Shown here in pieces: positions 1 through 7,746 of a stretch of DNA of 42,924 nucleotides (position 1 is its first letter; every line of letters starts with the position of its first letter). The notes under the pieces were generated by a model that worked only from the letters and a program-made list of their open reading frames with translations, did no database searches and was not told the DNA's origin. The stretch is from contig NZ_JAIXSV010000216.1 of NCBI RefSeq assembly GCF_027484505.1, forward strand, positions 1 through 42,924, written 5' to 3'. Origin of the DNA: Asticcacaulis sp. GTDB lineage: Bacteria; Pseudomonadota; Alphaproteobacteria; Caulobacterales; Caulobacteraceae. The translations under genes and the position numbers were made by a program.

Positions 1-102
1 AAACTCAAAGAGTTTAAACGCGTCGCCATGAGAGCAGACAAAACCGACAACAGCTTCAAGGCTATGATCTATCTCGCAGCCGCCGTCATAAACTCAAAAT
101 GA
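1..102 (+). CDS. IS5-family transposase, C-terminal fragment (cut by window edge)
   Basis: An open frame enters from the left edge and stops at TGA 100-102. Its 33 residues contain RVAMRADKTDNSF followed by a hydrophobic IYLAAAVINS stretch. This matches the usual C-terminus of IS5-family DDE transposases, where an 'F-R-x-A-x-R-x-D-K-x-x-x-x-F' segment is followed by a short LA-rich end. Only the tail is visible, so whether the transposase is intact cannot be judged. Family assignment is from memory of the motif, not from a search. Confidence 0.75.
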   Translation, partial: KLKEFKRVAMRADKTDNSFKAMIYLAAAVINSK

Positions 103-115
103 ATCCCCACAAACC
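1..115 (+). mobile_element. Right end of an IS5-type insertion sequence
   Basis: The transposase stop is followed by 13 bases ending in GAATCCCCACAAACCC and then CTAA at 116-119. IS5-type elements commonly insert at YTAR, so CTAA is a plausible target duplication and the element probably ends at base 115. The terminal repeat would read GGGTTTGTGGGGATTC from outside inward. The other end lies outside the window, so both boundary and duplication are inferred. Confidence 0.5.
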
Positions 116-1342
116 CTAAAACGCCGGGCCATCCCTGAGCACAAAGCGCTCTGAGCCGTGTTCGGCAGCGTAGCTCTGCGCCTTGGCGGCCAGTGTCGCA
201 TCTCCCGTCGCGGCGGTGGCCTTGAGCAACATCTGATAGACCATCTCCGGTTCGGGCGAGATTTCCTTCCATGCCCACGATTTGCCATCGCCTGCAAACG
301 ATGCGTGGAATTCGACGGCGGTGCGCAGGGATTGTCCCTGTGGTCCCTTGTGTGCCCAAAGATCGACCGCGACGCAGCGCGACACGGCGGCGATATCGAG
401 CATGGCCGACAGGTTGGTGTAGCTGTAGTGCTGAGAACGCGTGCGTTCCAGCTCCTTCGGCTGGCGGCCGTCGGCGGCGATCTGTGCGTCGATGCGTTTC
501 GTAAAGCCCTCGGCCACCCGCCGCGCCAGATCGTCCCGCCCGGCAAACAGGGCAAAGGTGATCAGCTGATGATCATAATGGACGGCGTGGTTATTCAGCG
601 CCGCGGCCTCTTCCCTGCCCAGCGGATCGGTGACGAACCAGTCCGCCATGTCCGAAAACCACTGTTGCAGGCCCGCCGTGTCCTGCGCCGTCAAAGCGCC
701 CGACGGGGCCAGAAGACCGACGCCTTCGACCACCCCGATCAGATTTTCCATATCGATCAGGCCTTCGGCGCGGCCTTTTGTGCGCCCGGGGATGCCCTGA
801 CCGAAGTTGACATTGGGGTTCATGCGTGTCTGAGGATCGAGGAACCACACGCGCAGGATCAGAGCTGCCCGCTCGGCATAGGCGCGCTTGCCCGTGAAAT
901 AGTAGGCTAGCGACAGCGCCTCCACCGCATCGGCCATGCGGGTGATGGCTGTGCGGTCGAAGGCGTCGGTGGCGCGCTCCGGATTGACCTGCCCGTCGCG
1001 GCGGATATAGGGCTCGCCGCCCTCTACGGCCGGATCGGGCCACCAATAGGGCCCCAGACTCATATAGTCGTGCCGGTTTCCGGACGGCGGGGTGCGCGTC
1101 TTATAGGTGACGCTCCACGGCCCGGCGGTCAGGGCCTTGTCAGCGTCTTTAATGACTTTCACCACAGAAGGGGCCTTCGGGTCCTTGGTCCGGAAGCTCT
1201 CAAGCCGCGCCGGGGACCAGCCGAAGGTGCGCCGTCCGTCAAAGGCGGCGCTGTAGCCTTTGGTGCCTTCGCATACCGGTGCGGCAGCGACCGCAGAAGC
1301 ACCCAGCGACAGGATAAGGCTCAGGGCGATGAGATTACGCAT
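116..1342 (-). CDS. Alginate-lyase-family polysaccharide lyase, secreted
   Basis: This 408-residue protein starts with a type I signal peptide (hydrophobic residues 4-20, Ala-rich cleavage region). Two hallmarks of the PF05426 alginate lyase fold are visible: SGNRHDYMSLGPYWWPDP at residues 87-104 and NNHAVHYDHQ at 250-259, where Asn, His and Tyr residues form the beta-elimination site in this alpha/alpha-toroid family. Length is normal for a single-domain member. It probably cleaves uronate-containing polymers in the periplasm; alginate is one option, glucuronan another. Its start overlaps the end of the upstream transporter gene by 8 bases, so the two are likely translationally coupled. The stop codon lies directly against the IS5 end. 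The exact substrate cannot be read from sequence. Confidence 0.85.
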   Translation of the reverse strand: MRNLIALSLILSLGASAVAAAPVCEGTKGYSAAFDGRRTFGWSPARLESFRTKDPKAPSVVKVIKDADKALTAGPWSVTYKTRTPPSGNRHDYMSLGPYWWPDPAVEGGEPYIRRDGQVNPERATDAFDRTAITRMADAVEALSLAYYFTGKRAYAERAALILRVWFLDPQTRMNPNVNFGQGIPGRTKGRAEGLIDMENLIGVVEGVGLLAPSGALTAQDTAGLQQWFSDMADWFVTDPLGREEAAALNNHAVHYDHQLITFALFAGRDDLARRVAEGFTKRIDAQIAADGRQPKELERTRSQHYSYTNLSAMLDIAAVSRCVAVDLWAHKGPQGQSLRTAVEFHASFAGDGKSWAWKEISPEPEMVYQMLLKATAATGDATLAAKAQSYAAEHGSERFVLRDGPAF

Positions 1343-2657
1343 CCGTCTTCGCCTTCAAAATCTTCTCTTCGGGGACCTTTTCGAGTTTGGGCGTCAGGGT
1401 GTGGATGACGAGGATGGCGATCAGATAGGCCGAGCCGGCGACGAAGAAGATCGGCTGATAGGATTTGAACAGCTCCAGAATATAGCCGTTATAGGTCGTC
1501 ATCAGCATCCCGCCGATGGCTCCGGCCATGCCGCCGATGCCGATGACTGAGGCCACGGCCTGTTTGGGGAAGAGGTCCGACGGCAGGGTCATCAGATTGG
1601 CCGACCACGCCTGATGCGCGGCGGCGGCCAGACCGATAATGGCGACGGCTCCCCACAGATTGCCGACGAACTGCGCCGCGACGATGGGCGTCACCAGCAG
1701 GGCGCACATCAGCATGGTCGATTTGCGCGCCGCATTGGGGGTGCGCCCGGCTTTCAACTGCTTTGACGACGCCCAGCCGCCGAAGATCGACCCGAAATCG
1801 GCCAGCAGATAGATGGCGATCAGCGGCGGTCCGAAGGTCTTGAGGTCAAGGCCGTGGCGCTTGTGCAGGAAGTCCGGCAGCCAGAACAGATAGAGCCACC
1901 AGATGGGATCGGTCAGGAACTTACCCAGCGCATAGGCCCAGGTCTGACGGAAGGTCAGCAGTTTGAACCACGAGATTTTCGCCGTGGGCGCGGCGGTCTC
2001 AGTGGCGCTCGTGTCGTCAGACTGAATGTGCGCCAGTTCGGCGGGCGACACCTTCGGATGCTCCTGTGGACGGCGGTACATGATCACCCACGCCACCAGC
2101 CACAGGGCGGTGATGATGCCGATGGCGATAAATGCGGCGCGCCAGCCAAAGGCCAGCGTAATGGCCGGGACGAGCAAGGGCGTGATGATCGGGCCCATGG
2201 CCGTGCCGGCGTTGAAGATGCCGACAGCCTGCGCGCGTTCCTTCTGCGGGAACCATTCTGACACGGCCTTAAGCGAGGCGGGGAAGGCGCCAGCCTCCCC
2301 GAAGCCCAGAACCGAGCGGGCAATGGCGAACTGCGTGACGCTGTGGATCAGGCCGTGGCCGATCGAGGCGATGGTCCAGATGGTAAAGGCCACCGCATAG
2401 CCGATGCGCACGCCGACGGCATCGATAATGCGCCCGAAGGTCAGAAAGCCCACCGCATAGAAGCACTGAAACCAGAAGACGATATGGGCATAGTCGATCT
2501 CGGTCCACTGAAGCTCACTCTGAAGGGTGGGCTTTAAGATGCCGATCATCTGCCGGTCGATATAGTTGATGCCGATGGCGATGAACAACAGCGCGCAGAT
2601 CACCCAGCGATAGCGGGTGACCGGGCCCGTCGCGGCCGGTGAGGCGGAGGCGGTCAT
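1335..2657 (-). CDS. MFS transporter, hexuronate (ExuT-like) type
   Basis: This is a 440-residue, twelve-helix major facilitator protein. The first helix carries INYIDRQMIGILKP, the pattern of the ExuT/anion:cation symporter family, and a GFGEAGAFPASLKAVSEWFP segment follows near helix 4. Such carriers bring galacturonate, glucuronate or unsaturated uronates across the inner membrane with protons. The ATG at 2657 is preferred because AGGGAG lies 4-9 bases upstream; an in-frame TTG at 2681 lacks such a site. It heads a two-gene operon with the lyase (8-base overlap) and diverges from kduI. A homologous transporter lies at 32832-34052. Confidence 0.85.
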   Translation of the reverse strand: MTASASPAATGPVTRYRWVICALLFIAIGINYIDRQMIGILKPTLQSELQWTEIDYAHIVFWFQCFYAVGFLTFGRIIDAVGVRIGYAVAFTIWTIASIGHGLIHSVTQFAIARSVLGFGEAGAFPASLKAVSEWFPQKERAQAVGIFNAGTAMGPIITPLLVPAITLAFGWRAAFIAIGIITALWLVAWVIMYRRPQEHPKVSPAELAHIQSDDTSATETAAPTAKISWFKLLTFRQTWAYALGKFLTDPIWWLYLFWLPDFLHKRHGLDLKTFGPPLIAIYLLADFGSIFGGWASSKQLKAGRTPNAARKSTMLMCALLVTPIVAAQFVGNLWGAVAIIGLAAAAHQAWSANLMTLPSDLFPKQAVASVIGIGGMAGAIGGMLMTTYNGYILELFKSYQPIFFVAGSAYLIAILVIHTLTPKLEKVPEEKILKAKTDA

Positions 2658-2710
2658 GCAGAACTCCCTGTGCAGCCGCAAAACGGCTGGAGTTTCATTT
2701 ATGGAGATAG

Positions 2711-2731
2711 TTGTTTCTTATATAGAAACAA
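2711..2731. promoter_or_regulatory. Inverted repeat, putative operator for transporter-lyase operon
   Basis: Perfect 7-base arms TTGTTTC (2711-2717) and GAAACAA (2725-2731) flank an AT-only 7-base spacer. The site lies 53 bases upstream of the transporter ATG, a position suited to a repressor overlapping the promoter. Its regulator is unknown; no regulator gene adjoins this block. Confidence 0.45.
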
Positions 2732-2954
2732 ATCCAGCCAGGTTTCAACCCGCTTTTTGGTGATATCCGTCGATGGTGTCCGGCCAGACCTGTAGGCCGG
2801 AACGCTTTGCGACCGCGCGCCCGACGTTACATGGCGCTTTATTCACGGCGTACCTCGGTTTGAACGCCAGTTCATCCAGCATACGCATCCGGGCGAAGGG
2901 ATCAATGCGTTTTTGAAGGCGCATCACCCGGCGTTGTCCAAGACAGAGATTATT

Positions 2955-2967
2955 CGTCACGATATAT
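2955..2967 (+). promoter_or_regulatory. CGTCACGATATAT site upstream of kduI
   Basis: The word CGTCACGATATAT is repeated with small changes at 7431-7443 (CGTTCCGATATAT) and 7524-7536 (CGTCCCGATATAT). The best copy is a perfect dyad, ATATCG-TCC-CGATAT, suggesting one dimeric regulator for the kdu block. The site is about 104 bases before the kduI start. Confidence 0.4.
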
Positions 2968-3070
2968 GGACTACGGCATCATAAAATGATACGCGTTATT
3001 TGTAAGATAAAAATCGGGTGCAGGGCCCGAAACCGTAGTCCCAGAGACCCTATATCCCAGAGACCTTTCC

Positions 3071-3919
3071 GTGTACGAGCGAACCTTTTACGCCACCCAT
3101 CCTGACGAACTGATGGGGGCCTCGGTGGATGATCTGCGCGATCGCTATCTTATTGATGGCCTGTTTGTCGCCGATGACATCCGTTTGAACTATGTCCATC
3201 AGGAGCGGCTGGTGATCGGTGGCGTCGTACCGGTTAGCGGTTCTGTCGCGCTGCCGGTCGTGTCCGAACCGGCGTCTCTGGCCGGTCAGCCCTTTCTGTC
3301 GAACCGCGAAATGGCGGCGGTAAATATCGGTCCGGGTGTGGGTACGGTCTGCGTCAACGGCGTGGATTATACCCTGGCTGTGCACGACGCCCTCTATCTG
3401 CCCAGAGGGGTAGACAGCGTCATCTTCCGTTCCCTGACGCCGCAGAACCCGGCCCGGTTTTATCTGGCCTCCACGCCTGCGCACAAGGCCTTTGAGGTCA
3501 GGCATCTGTCGATAGCGGACGCCCATCCACTGCATCGCGGGGCGCTGGAAACCGCCAATGCCCGCACGATTTATCAGCTTGTCGTGCCGGGCGTGTGCGA
3601 ATCGGCGCAGCTTCTGGTCGGACTGACCCTCCTTCAGCCGGGCAGCGTGTGGAACACCATGCCACCGCACACCCATGACCGGCGTTCGGAGGTCTATTTC
3701 TATTTCGATCTTGGCGCGGACGACGCGGTGTTTCACTTTATGGGCCGGCCTGATCAGATGCGGCATATGGTGGTGCGCAATGAACAGGCCGTCATCTGCC
3801 CGCCCTGGTCCGTGCATACCGGCGCGGGCACGTCGCGCTATGCCTTTATCTGGTCGATGGGGGGCGAAAACCTCGACTATAACGATATGACCCCGCTCGA
3901 TATCTGCCAGTTGTCCTGA
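3071..3919 (+). CDS. kduI: 5-keto-4-deoxyuronate isomerase KduI
   Basis: This cytosolic isomerase converts 5-keto-4-deoxyuronate to 2,5-diketo-3-deoxygluconate in breakdown of unsaturated uronates from pectin, alginate-like polymers or glycosaminoglycans. The 282 residues match the family length. The cupin metal site is complete: His200, His202 and Glu207 in HTHDRRSE, and His249 in PPWSVHTG, with the same spacing as His196, His198, Glu203 and His245 of E. coli KduI. It starts with GTG after an AGAGA sequence. It is the first gene of a likely operon with GH105 and DUF2264, diverging from the lyase/transporter pair. No kduD dehydrogenase is present in the window, so that step must be encoded elsewhere. 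Confidence 0.95.
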   Translation: MYERTFYATHPDELMGASVDDLRDRYLIDGLFVADDIRLNYVHQERLVIGGVVPVSGSVALPVVSEPASLAGQPFLSNREMAAVNIGPGVGTVCVNGVDYTLAVHDALYLPRGVDSVIFRSLTPQNPARFYLASTPAHKAFEVRHLSIADAHPLHRGALETANARTIYQLVVPGVCESAQLLVGLTLLQPGSVWNTMPPHTHDRRSEVYFYFDLGADDAVFHFMGRPDQMRHMVVRNEQAVICPPWSVHTGAGTSRYAFIWSMGGENLDYNDMTPLDICQLS

Positions 3920-3994
3920 GGCGATGAAAAGAGGAAGCTCACGCCCATGACCTGTCCCGCCGCGTCTGAAATCAAAACTACAGAGAGAACGCCC

Positions 3995-6085
3995 ATGAAA
4001 ACGTTTCTGTTTGCGACCGCCGCCCTTACGGCCTGTGTGACGGCGGGCCTGCCCTTAACCGCCGTCTCGGCGACGCCGCAAGCCGCTCAAAAGGCAACGG
4101 CTCAGGCGGCGGCGGCCATTCCTTACCGTCCGGCGGAGGTTATGGCGCTGGCTGACAAGGTGGCGGCGTATCAGCTGGCCAATCTGGCGGGCGGGGCCAT
4201 TCCGGCCAATGCCTCTGCCGATACGCCGCACAAGACCGGCTGGGTGCAGGGGGCCCTGTTCGTCGGCCTGACCGAAATGGCCAAACACTCCGGCAATCCG
4301 ATCTATAAGCAAACCATCCTCGCCCGGGGTCAGGCCAATAAATGGCAACTGGGCCCGACACCCTACCACGCCGATGATCACGTGATCGGTCAGTCCTATC
4401 TGTGGGCCGCGCAGAACGGGGCGGGTCCGGAGGCCATTGCGCCTTTGAAGCAGAGGTTTGACACCATCCTGGCCTTCCCGCCCGAAGTCGGCCTGAAACA
4501 CCGGGAATATTCCGATCCGCGCGGCGTCGATTGCGATGAGCGCTGGTGCTGGGTCGATGCGCTGTTCATGGCTCCGCCGGCGTGGTTCGAGCTGTCGCGC
4601 GTGACCGGCGATCCGAAGTATGCCGAGTACGCCAAGAAAGAGTTCCTGGCAACGACCGACTATCTTTATGATCCGCAGGAGCGCCTCTATTTCCGCGATT
4701 CCCGCTTCTTTGATCGCCGCGGACCCAATGGGGAAAAGGTGTTCTGGAGCCGGGGCGATGGCTGGGCCTTTGCCGGGCTGGCGCGCATGATCCCGCTTCT
4801 GCCCGAGGGCGACCCCGTGCGCGGACGCATGGAGACCGTCTTCAAGGAAATGGCGGGCAAGCTGAAAACGATCCAGAAGCCGGATGGCTACTGGTCGCCG
4901 TCGCTGTTGTCTGACCCCACCAAGTCGCTGCCGGAATCGAGCGGTACGGCCTTCTTCACCTATGGGTTTGCGTGGGGCATCAAGGCGGGTCTGCTGGACG
5001 CGCGGGAGTATGAGCCCACCCTGCGCAAGGGCTGGACGGCCCTTGTGCGTGCCGTGCATCCCGACGGCAAGTTTGGCTGGGTGCAGCCGGTTTCTGACCG
5101 CCCGGAAAACGTCTCCTATGACGATACGCAGTTCTATGGCGTCGGGGCGTTTCTGCTGGCCGCCACGGCGGTGGCCGATCTCGATCTGAAGCCGGGCAAG
5201 GATTTGACGGTGCAAAGCGCGCCGGTTCCGGTGCAGGCGGTGCTGAACGTTCAGGACGGCGGCACACTGATCAACACTGTGCTGAGCGGCGGTGTCTTCC
5301 ATCTGCGTAAGGATTACACTGTGCCGGAGTCGCACTTTATCCATGATGGCCTGCTGGCCTTCGAGGGGATCGGCTGGGAATCGGACCTTGCCGCCTACCG
5401 CATGTATCTCGATGAGCGTCTGGCCATCGACATCTTTGGTAAGAAGACGCCGGGCCCCATCCTGCACACGATCGGGCAGGGCGTTGACAACTATCACGCC
5501 ATGGCGCCGTGGGGCATGGACATCTTCAAGGTTGGTGACACGGTCGGTATCGGCGGTGTCGGGGTGTTGCGCAACAACCGCGCGACCCAGCTGGGCAAGT
5601 CGGCCATCACGGCGAAGATCATCGAAAACGGTCCGGCGGCAGCGGTCATCGAAGTGGGCAATGCCGGCTTTGACGGGGCCGCGTCGCGTCTGACGACGCG
5701 GTTGGAGATCCGCAAGGGCTCGGCTCTGACCCATGTCACCGCCAAGGGCGAAGGGGGCCAGTCTCCGCTGCTGACCGGCTTTGTCAAACATCCGGGCGTC
5801 ACGCTTGTACGTGGGGAGGCCGATGCGTCGGGCTGGGCCTATATCGCCTCGTGGGGTGTGCAGTCTCTGGCCGATGACGCGCTGGGCCTCGTTGTGTTTT
5901 ACCGGCCGGAGGCCATTGACGGCGGCGTTCGCGATGATGGCAACTCCATCTTCGTCACCTTCCGCGACGCGCAGAATGTCCGCTACGCCTTTGGCACGGC
6001 GTGGAGTCAGGATCAGCAAGGCGTTAAGAGCCTTGAGGCTTTCCGGACGTGGCTGGATGCGCGTCGCGCGGAACTTAAGCAATAA
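3995..6085 (+). CDS. GH105-type unsaturated glycuronyl hydrolase fused to DUF4861
   Basis: This exported enzyme of about 696 residues joins two domains. The N-terminal half (about residues 35-400) is an alpha/alpha-barrel of the GH88/GH105 type, with WVDALFMAPP holding the presumed catalytic Asp188 and WSRGDGWAFAGL as the second family signature. These enzymes hydrate the double bond of unsaturated uronic acids at oligosaccharide ends and release a 5-keto-4-deoxyuronate precursor, the substrate of KduI encoded just upstream. The C-terminal half (about 410-690) matches DUF4861, with an FEGIGWESDLAAYRMYLD-like core. I chose ATG 3995 because a clean signal peptide (MKTFLFATAALTACVTAG) begins there; an in-frame ATG at 3947 would add a non-hydrophobic leader. 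It lies 75 bases after kduI. Confidence 0.85.
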   Translation: MKTFLFATAALTACVTAGLPLTAVSATPQAAQKATAQAAAAIPYRPAEVMALADKVAAYQLANLAGGAIPANASADTPHKTGWVQGALFVGLTEMAKHSGNPIYKQTILARGQANKWQLGPTPYHADDHVIGQSYLWAAQNGAGPEAIAPLKQRFDTILAFPPEVGLKHREYSDPRGVDCDERWCWVDALFMAPPAWFELSRVTGDPKYAEYAKKEFLATTDYLYDPQERLYFRDSRFFDRRGPNGEKVFWSRGDGWAFAGLARMIPLLPEGDPVRGRMETVFKEMAGKLKTIQKPDGYWSPSLLSDPTKSLPESSGTAFFTYGFAWGIKAGLLDAREYEPTLRKGWTALVRAVHPDGKFGWVQPVSDRPENVSYDDTQFYGVGAFLLAATAVADLDLKPGKDLTVQSAPVPVQAVLNVQDGGTLINTVLSGGVFHLRKDYTVPESHFIHDGLLAFEGIGWESDLAAYRMYLDERLAIDIFGKKTPGPILHTIGQGVDNYHAMAPWGMDIFKVGDTVGIGGVGVLRNNRATQLGKSAITAKIIENGPAAAVIEVGNAGFDGAASRLTTRLEIRKGSALTHVTAKGEGGQSPLLTGFVKHPGVTLVRGEADASGWAYIASWGVQSLADDALGLVVFYRPEAIDGGVRDDGNSIFVTFRDAQNVRYAFGTAWSQDQQGVKSLEAFRTWLDARRAELKQ

Positions 6086-6110
6086 AAACAGCCAGCAGGG
6101 AGGCGATACC

Positions 6111-7367
6111 ATGCAAAGACGGGATTTTCTGACTGCGGCTGTCGCAGGCACGGCGGCACTGGGGGCCGGGGCTGCGTCGGCGGCTAAGCCCAAGGCCGCC
6201 GCGGCTGAGACGGATCGCGCCTATATGGCTGGGCTGTTGCAAAAGATAGCCGAGCCGGTGCTGTCGAACATGGCCAAGGGCCAGTTGAAAGCTCGGTTTC
6301 AGCTGGAGGTCAGCCCCACCTGGGACGGGCGTAATCGCGACGTCGCCTATATGGAAGCCTTCGCCCGCCTGATTGCCGGGGTGGCACCGTGGCTGACCCT
6401 GCCCGACGATGACACCGCCGAGGGCCGCGTTCGCCGCACGCTGACGCAGCAGGCCTTGCAAGCCTATGTTCATTCCGTTGATCCGCAGAGCCCTGACTAT
6501 CTGTTGTGGCGCGGTCACGGACAGGCGCTGGTCGATTCGGCCTATTTCACCAATGCCCTGATGCGCGCGCCCAAACAGCTCTGGGAGCCGCTTGATGCGA
6601 CGACCAAATCGCGAATCGTGACCGAGATCAAACAGCTTCGCCGCGTGTCGCCGCCCTATACCAACTGGTTGCTGTTTGCCGCCATGAACGAGGTCTTCCT
6701 GCTGATGATCGGCGAAGACTGGGACCCCATGCGCGTCGATCTGACGATCAAGAAGATGGAGGAATGGTACGCGGGCGATGGCTGGATCGCGGACGGCACG
6801 CGGCTGCACTTCGACTACTATAATTCCTATGTCATCTATCCGATGCTGGTCGAAATCCTTGAAGTGCTGGTGCGGCTGAAGCCCAGCTTCAACAACCTCA
6901 AGCCTGAGGTCGAACTGCCCAAATGGCAAAAGCGTATGCAGCGCTACGGCGAGCATCTGGAGCGTTTCGTGTCGCCGACCGGCACCTATCCGCCCATTGG
7001 TCGCTCATTGACCTATCGCACGGCGGCGTTTCAGCCGCTGGCGCTTCTGGCCCTGCGCAAGGCCCTGCCGGCAAAACTCTCGGAAGGGCAGGTGCGTGGG
7101 GCCCTGACCGCCGTGCACCGCGCGGTGTTCAGCGCGCCGTCGAACTTCACGTCGGAGGGGTATCTGACCATCGGTTTTGTCGGACATCATCCGGAACTGG
7201 GCGACTGGTATTCGAACAACGGCAGCATGTACATCACGTCCGAGAGCTTTCTGGCGCTTGGCTTGCCGGCCAGCGACAGCTTCTGGACCGCGCCCGCCGA
7301 GGACTGGACCCAGAAGAAGGCCTTTGCCGGTCAGGGCTTCCCGAAAGACTATCCGGTCGATTATTGA
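6111..7367 (+). CDS. DUF2264 protein, Tat-exported
   Basis: This 418-residue protein opens with a Tat-type signal, QRRDFLTAAVAGTAALGAGAASA. The body matches DUF2264, a toroidal family found in polysaccharide utilisation loci: MEAFARLIAGVAPWL, YTNWLLFAAMNEVFL, GDGWIADGTRLHFDYYNSYVIYPM and PPIGRSLTYR are all visible. The YNSYVIYPM and tyrosine-rich segments suggest a carbohydrate-binding groove. The biochemical role is not settled for most members; some fused versions are linked to uronide hydrolysis. The ATG at 6111 follows an AGGGAGG ribosome site by 7 bases. It lies 25 bases after the GH105 gene and is probably the last gene of the kduI operon. Confidence 0.8.
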   Translation: MQRRDFLTAAVAGTAALGAGAASAAKPKAAAAETDRAYMAGLLQKIAEPVLSNMAKGQLKARFQLEVSPTWDGRNRDVAYMEAFARLIAGVAPWLTLPDDDTAEGRVRRTLTQQALQAYVHSVDPQSPDYLLWRGHGQALVDSAYFTNALMRAPKQLWEPLDATTKSRIVTEIKQLRRVSPPYTNWLLFAAMNEVFLLMIGEDWDPMRVDLTIKKMEEWYAGDGWIADGTRLHFDYYNSYVIYPMLVEILEVLVRLKPSFNNLKPEVELPKWQKRMQRYGEHLERFVSPTGTYPPIGRSLTYRTAAFQPLALLALRKALPAKLSEGQVRGALTAVHRAVFSAPSNFTSEGYLTIGFVGHHPELGDWYSNNGSMYITSESFLALGLPASDSFWTAPAEDWTQKKAFAGQGFPKDYPVDY

Positions 7368-7368
7368 G

Positions 7369-7402
7369 CCGTTGGGCACAGAGGGCGGCCTTTCTCCAAC
7401 GG
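7369..7402 (+). terminator. Possible stem-loop at the end of the kduI operon
   Basis: CCGTTGG (7369-7375) pairs with CCAACGG (7396-7402) around a 20-base loop, two bases after the DUF2264 stop. No clear T-run follows, so this may be an mRNA-end stabiliser or weak terminator. Confidence 0.35.
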
Positions 7403-7430
7403 TATATCCTTACGGCAACGCAATATATGT

Positions 7431-7443
7431 CGTTCCGATATAT
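7431..7443 (+). promoter_or_regulatory. CGTTCCGATATAT site, copy 2
   Basis: Second copy of the word also found upstream of kduI. It lies in an AT-rich context (CAATATATGT just before it) and forms an imperfect dyad around TTC. Confidence 0.4.
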
Positions 7444-7488
7444 GAACGTCGCGTCCCATATGATGCAACAGCGCCACAGGGCGATCTT

Positions 7489-7554
7489 AAAATGTGAGAT
7501 ATGGGCCTTTCGTCATACAATATCGTCCCGATATATATTGCTGCATCTCATTTT
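7489..7554. promoter_or_regulatory. Inverted pair of CTCACATTTT-like words around a CGATAT palindrome
   Basis: AAAATGTGAGAT (7489-7500) is the reverse complement of the 12-base word ATCTCACATTTT that also occurs before the DeoR gene (36779-36790) and before the fourth TonB receptor (37784-37795). A facing partial copy, ATCTCATTTT, lies at 7545-7554. Between them is the perfect dyad ATATCG-TCC-CGATAT (7520-7534) inside CAATAT...ATATTG arms (7518-7540). This suggests two regulators share the promoter. Confidence 0.4.
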
Positions 7555-7606
7555 GTGTTATGACTCTGAGCAGAGCGTCGAAGCGCCAGTCAACGGGGTA
7601 GAAAAC

Positions 7607-7645
7607 ATGAAATCGACTTCAAGGTGGGGACCGGCTCCCGGTTAA
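7607..7645 (+). CDS. Possible 12-residue leader peptide
   Basis: ATG at 7607 opens MKSTSRWGPAPG followed by TAA. A modest GGGG sequence lies about ten bases upstream. The stop codon sits in a hairpin (GCTCC, loop, GGAGC). It lies downstream of the clustered operator sites and 101 bases before the next gene. A regulatory leader is possible, but so is chance; I recognise no known leader family. Confidence 0.2.
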   Translation: MKSTSRWGPAPG

Positions 7646-7702
7646 GGAGCGGCGCAGGGTAACCTTACCGCTTGTGCACACATGAAGTGAGACCAAACGC
7701 CA

Positions 7703-7724
7703 AAGCCAGTGGTCAGTCTGGCTT
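7703..7724 (+). promoter_or_regulatory. Hairpin upstream of the HbpS-like gene
   Basis: AAGCCAG (7703-7709) and CTGGCTT (7718-7724) form a perfect 7-base-pair stem with an 8-base loop, 22 bases before the ATG at 7747. It could control translation or attenuate transcription. No T-run follows. Confidence 0.35.
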
Positions 7725-7746
7725 ATAGTTTACTCGTGAGACCCTT

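Larger units (their letters stand above)
2658..3070. other. Divergent promoter region between uronate transporter and kduI
   Basis: This 413-base stretch separates two divergent uronate operons. It holds an inverted repeat next to the transporter (2711-2731), a CGATATAT-type site on the kduI side (2955-2967) and a small ATCAT-AAA-ATGAT palindrome just after it. A 71-codon minus-strand frame at 2745-2960 starts with GTG, has no ribosome site and resembles nothing I know, so I do not call it a gene. Bases 2745-2940 have no other recognisable content. Confidence 0.6.
7368..7746. other. Gene-poor region dense in operator-like sites
   Basis: This 379-base stretch has no gene of normal size. It holds a stem-loop at its left end, two CGATATAT-type sites, an inverted pair of ATCTCA(CA)TTTT words, a 12-codon frame at 7607-7645 and a 7-base-pair hairpin at 7703-7724. 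Together these look like a heavily regulated promoter whose transcript is a short leader or small RNA, possibly reading into the HbpS-like gene at 7747. Confidence 0.5.

Noticed and set aside
2745-2960. A 71-codon minus-strand frame in the divergent promoter region
   Set aside because: It has a GTG start, no ribosome site and no recognisable family, and lies among regulatory sites. It could be a gene remnant, but nothing supports calling it.
4055-6193. A 712-codon open frame antisense to the GH105 gene
   Set aside because: It is low in recognisable motifs and Arg/Gln/His-rich, as GC-rich antisense frames are, while the plus strand encodes a clear two-domain enzyme.
7607-7645. The 12-residue frame as a PqqA-like precursor
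   Set aside because: It lacks the Glu and Tyr residues that PQQ synthesis joins and is too short; no pqq genes are nearby.
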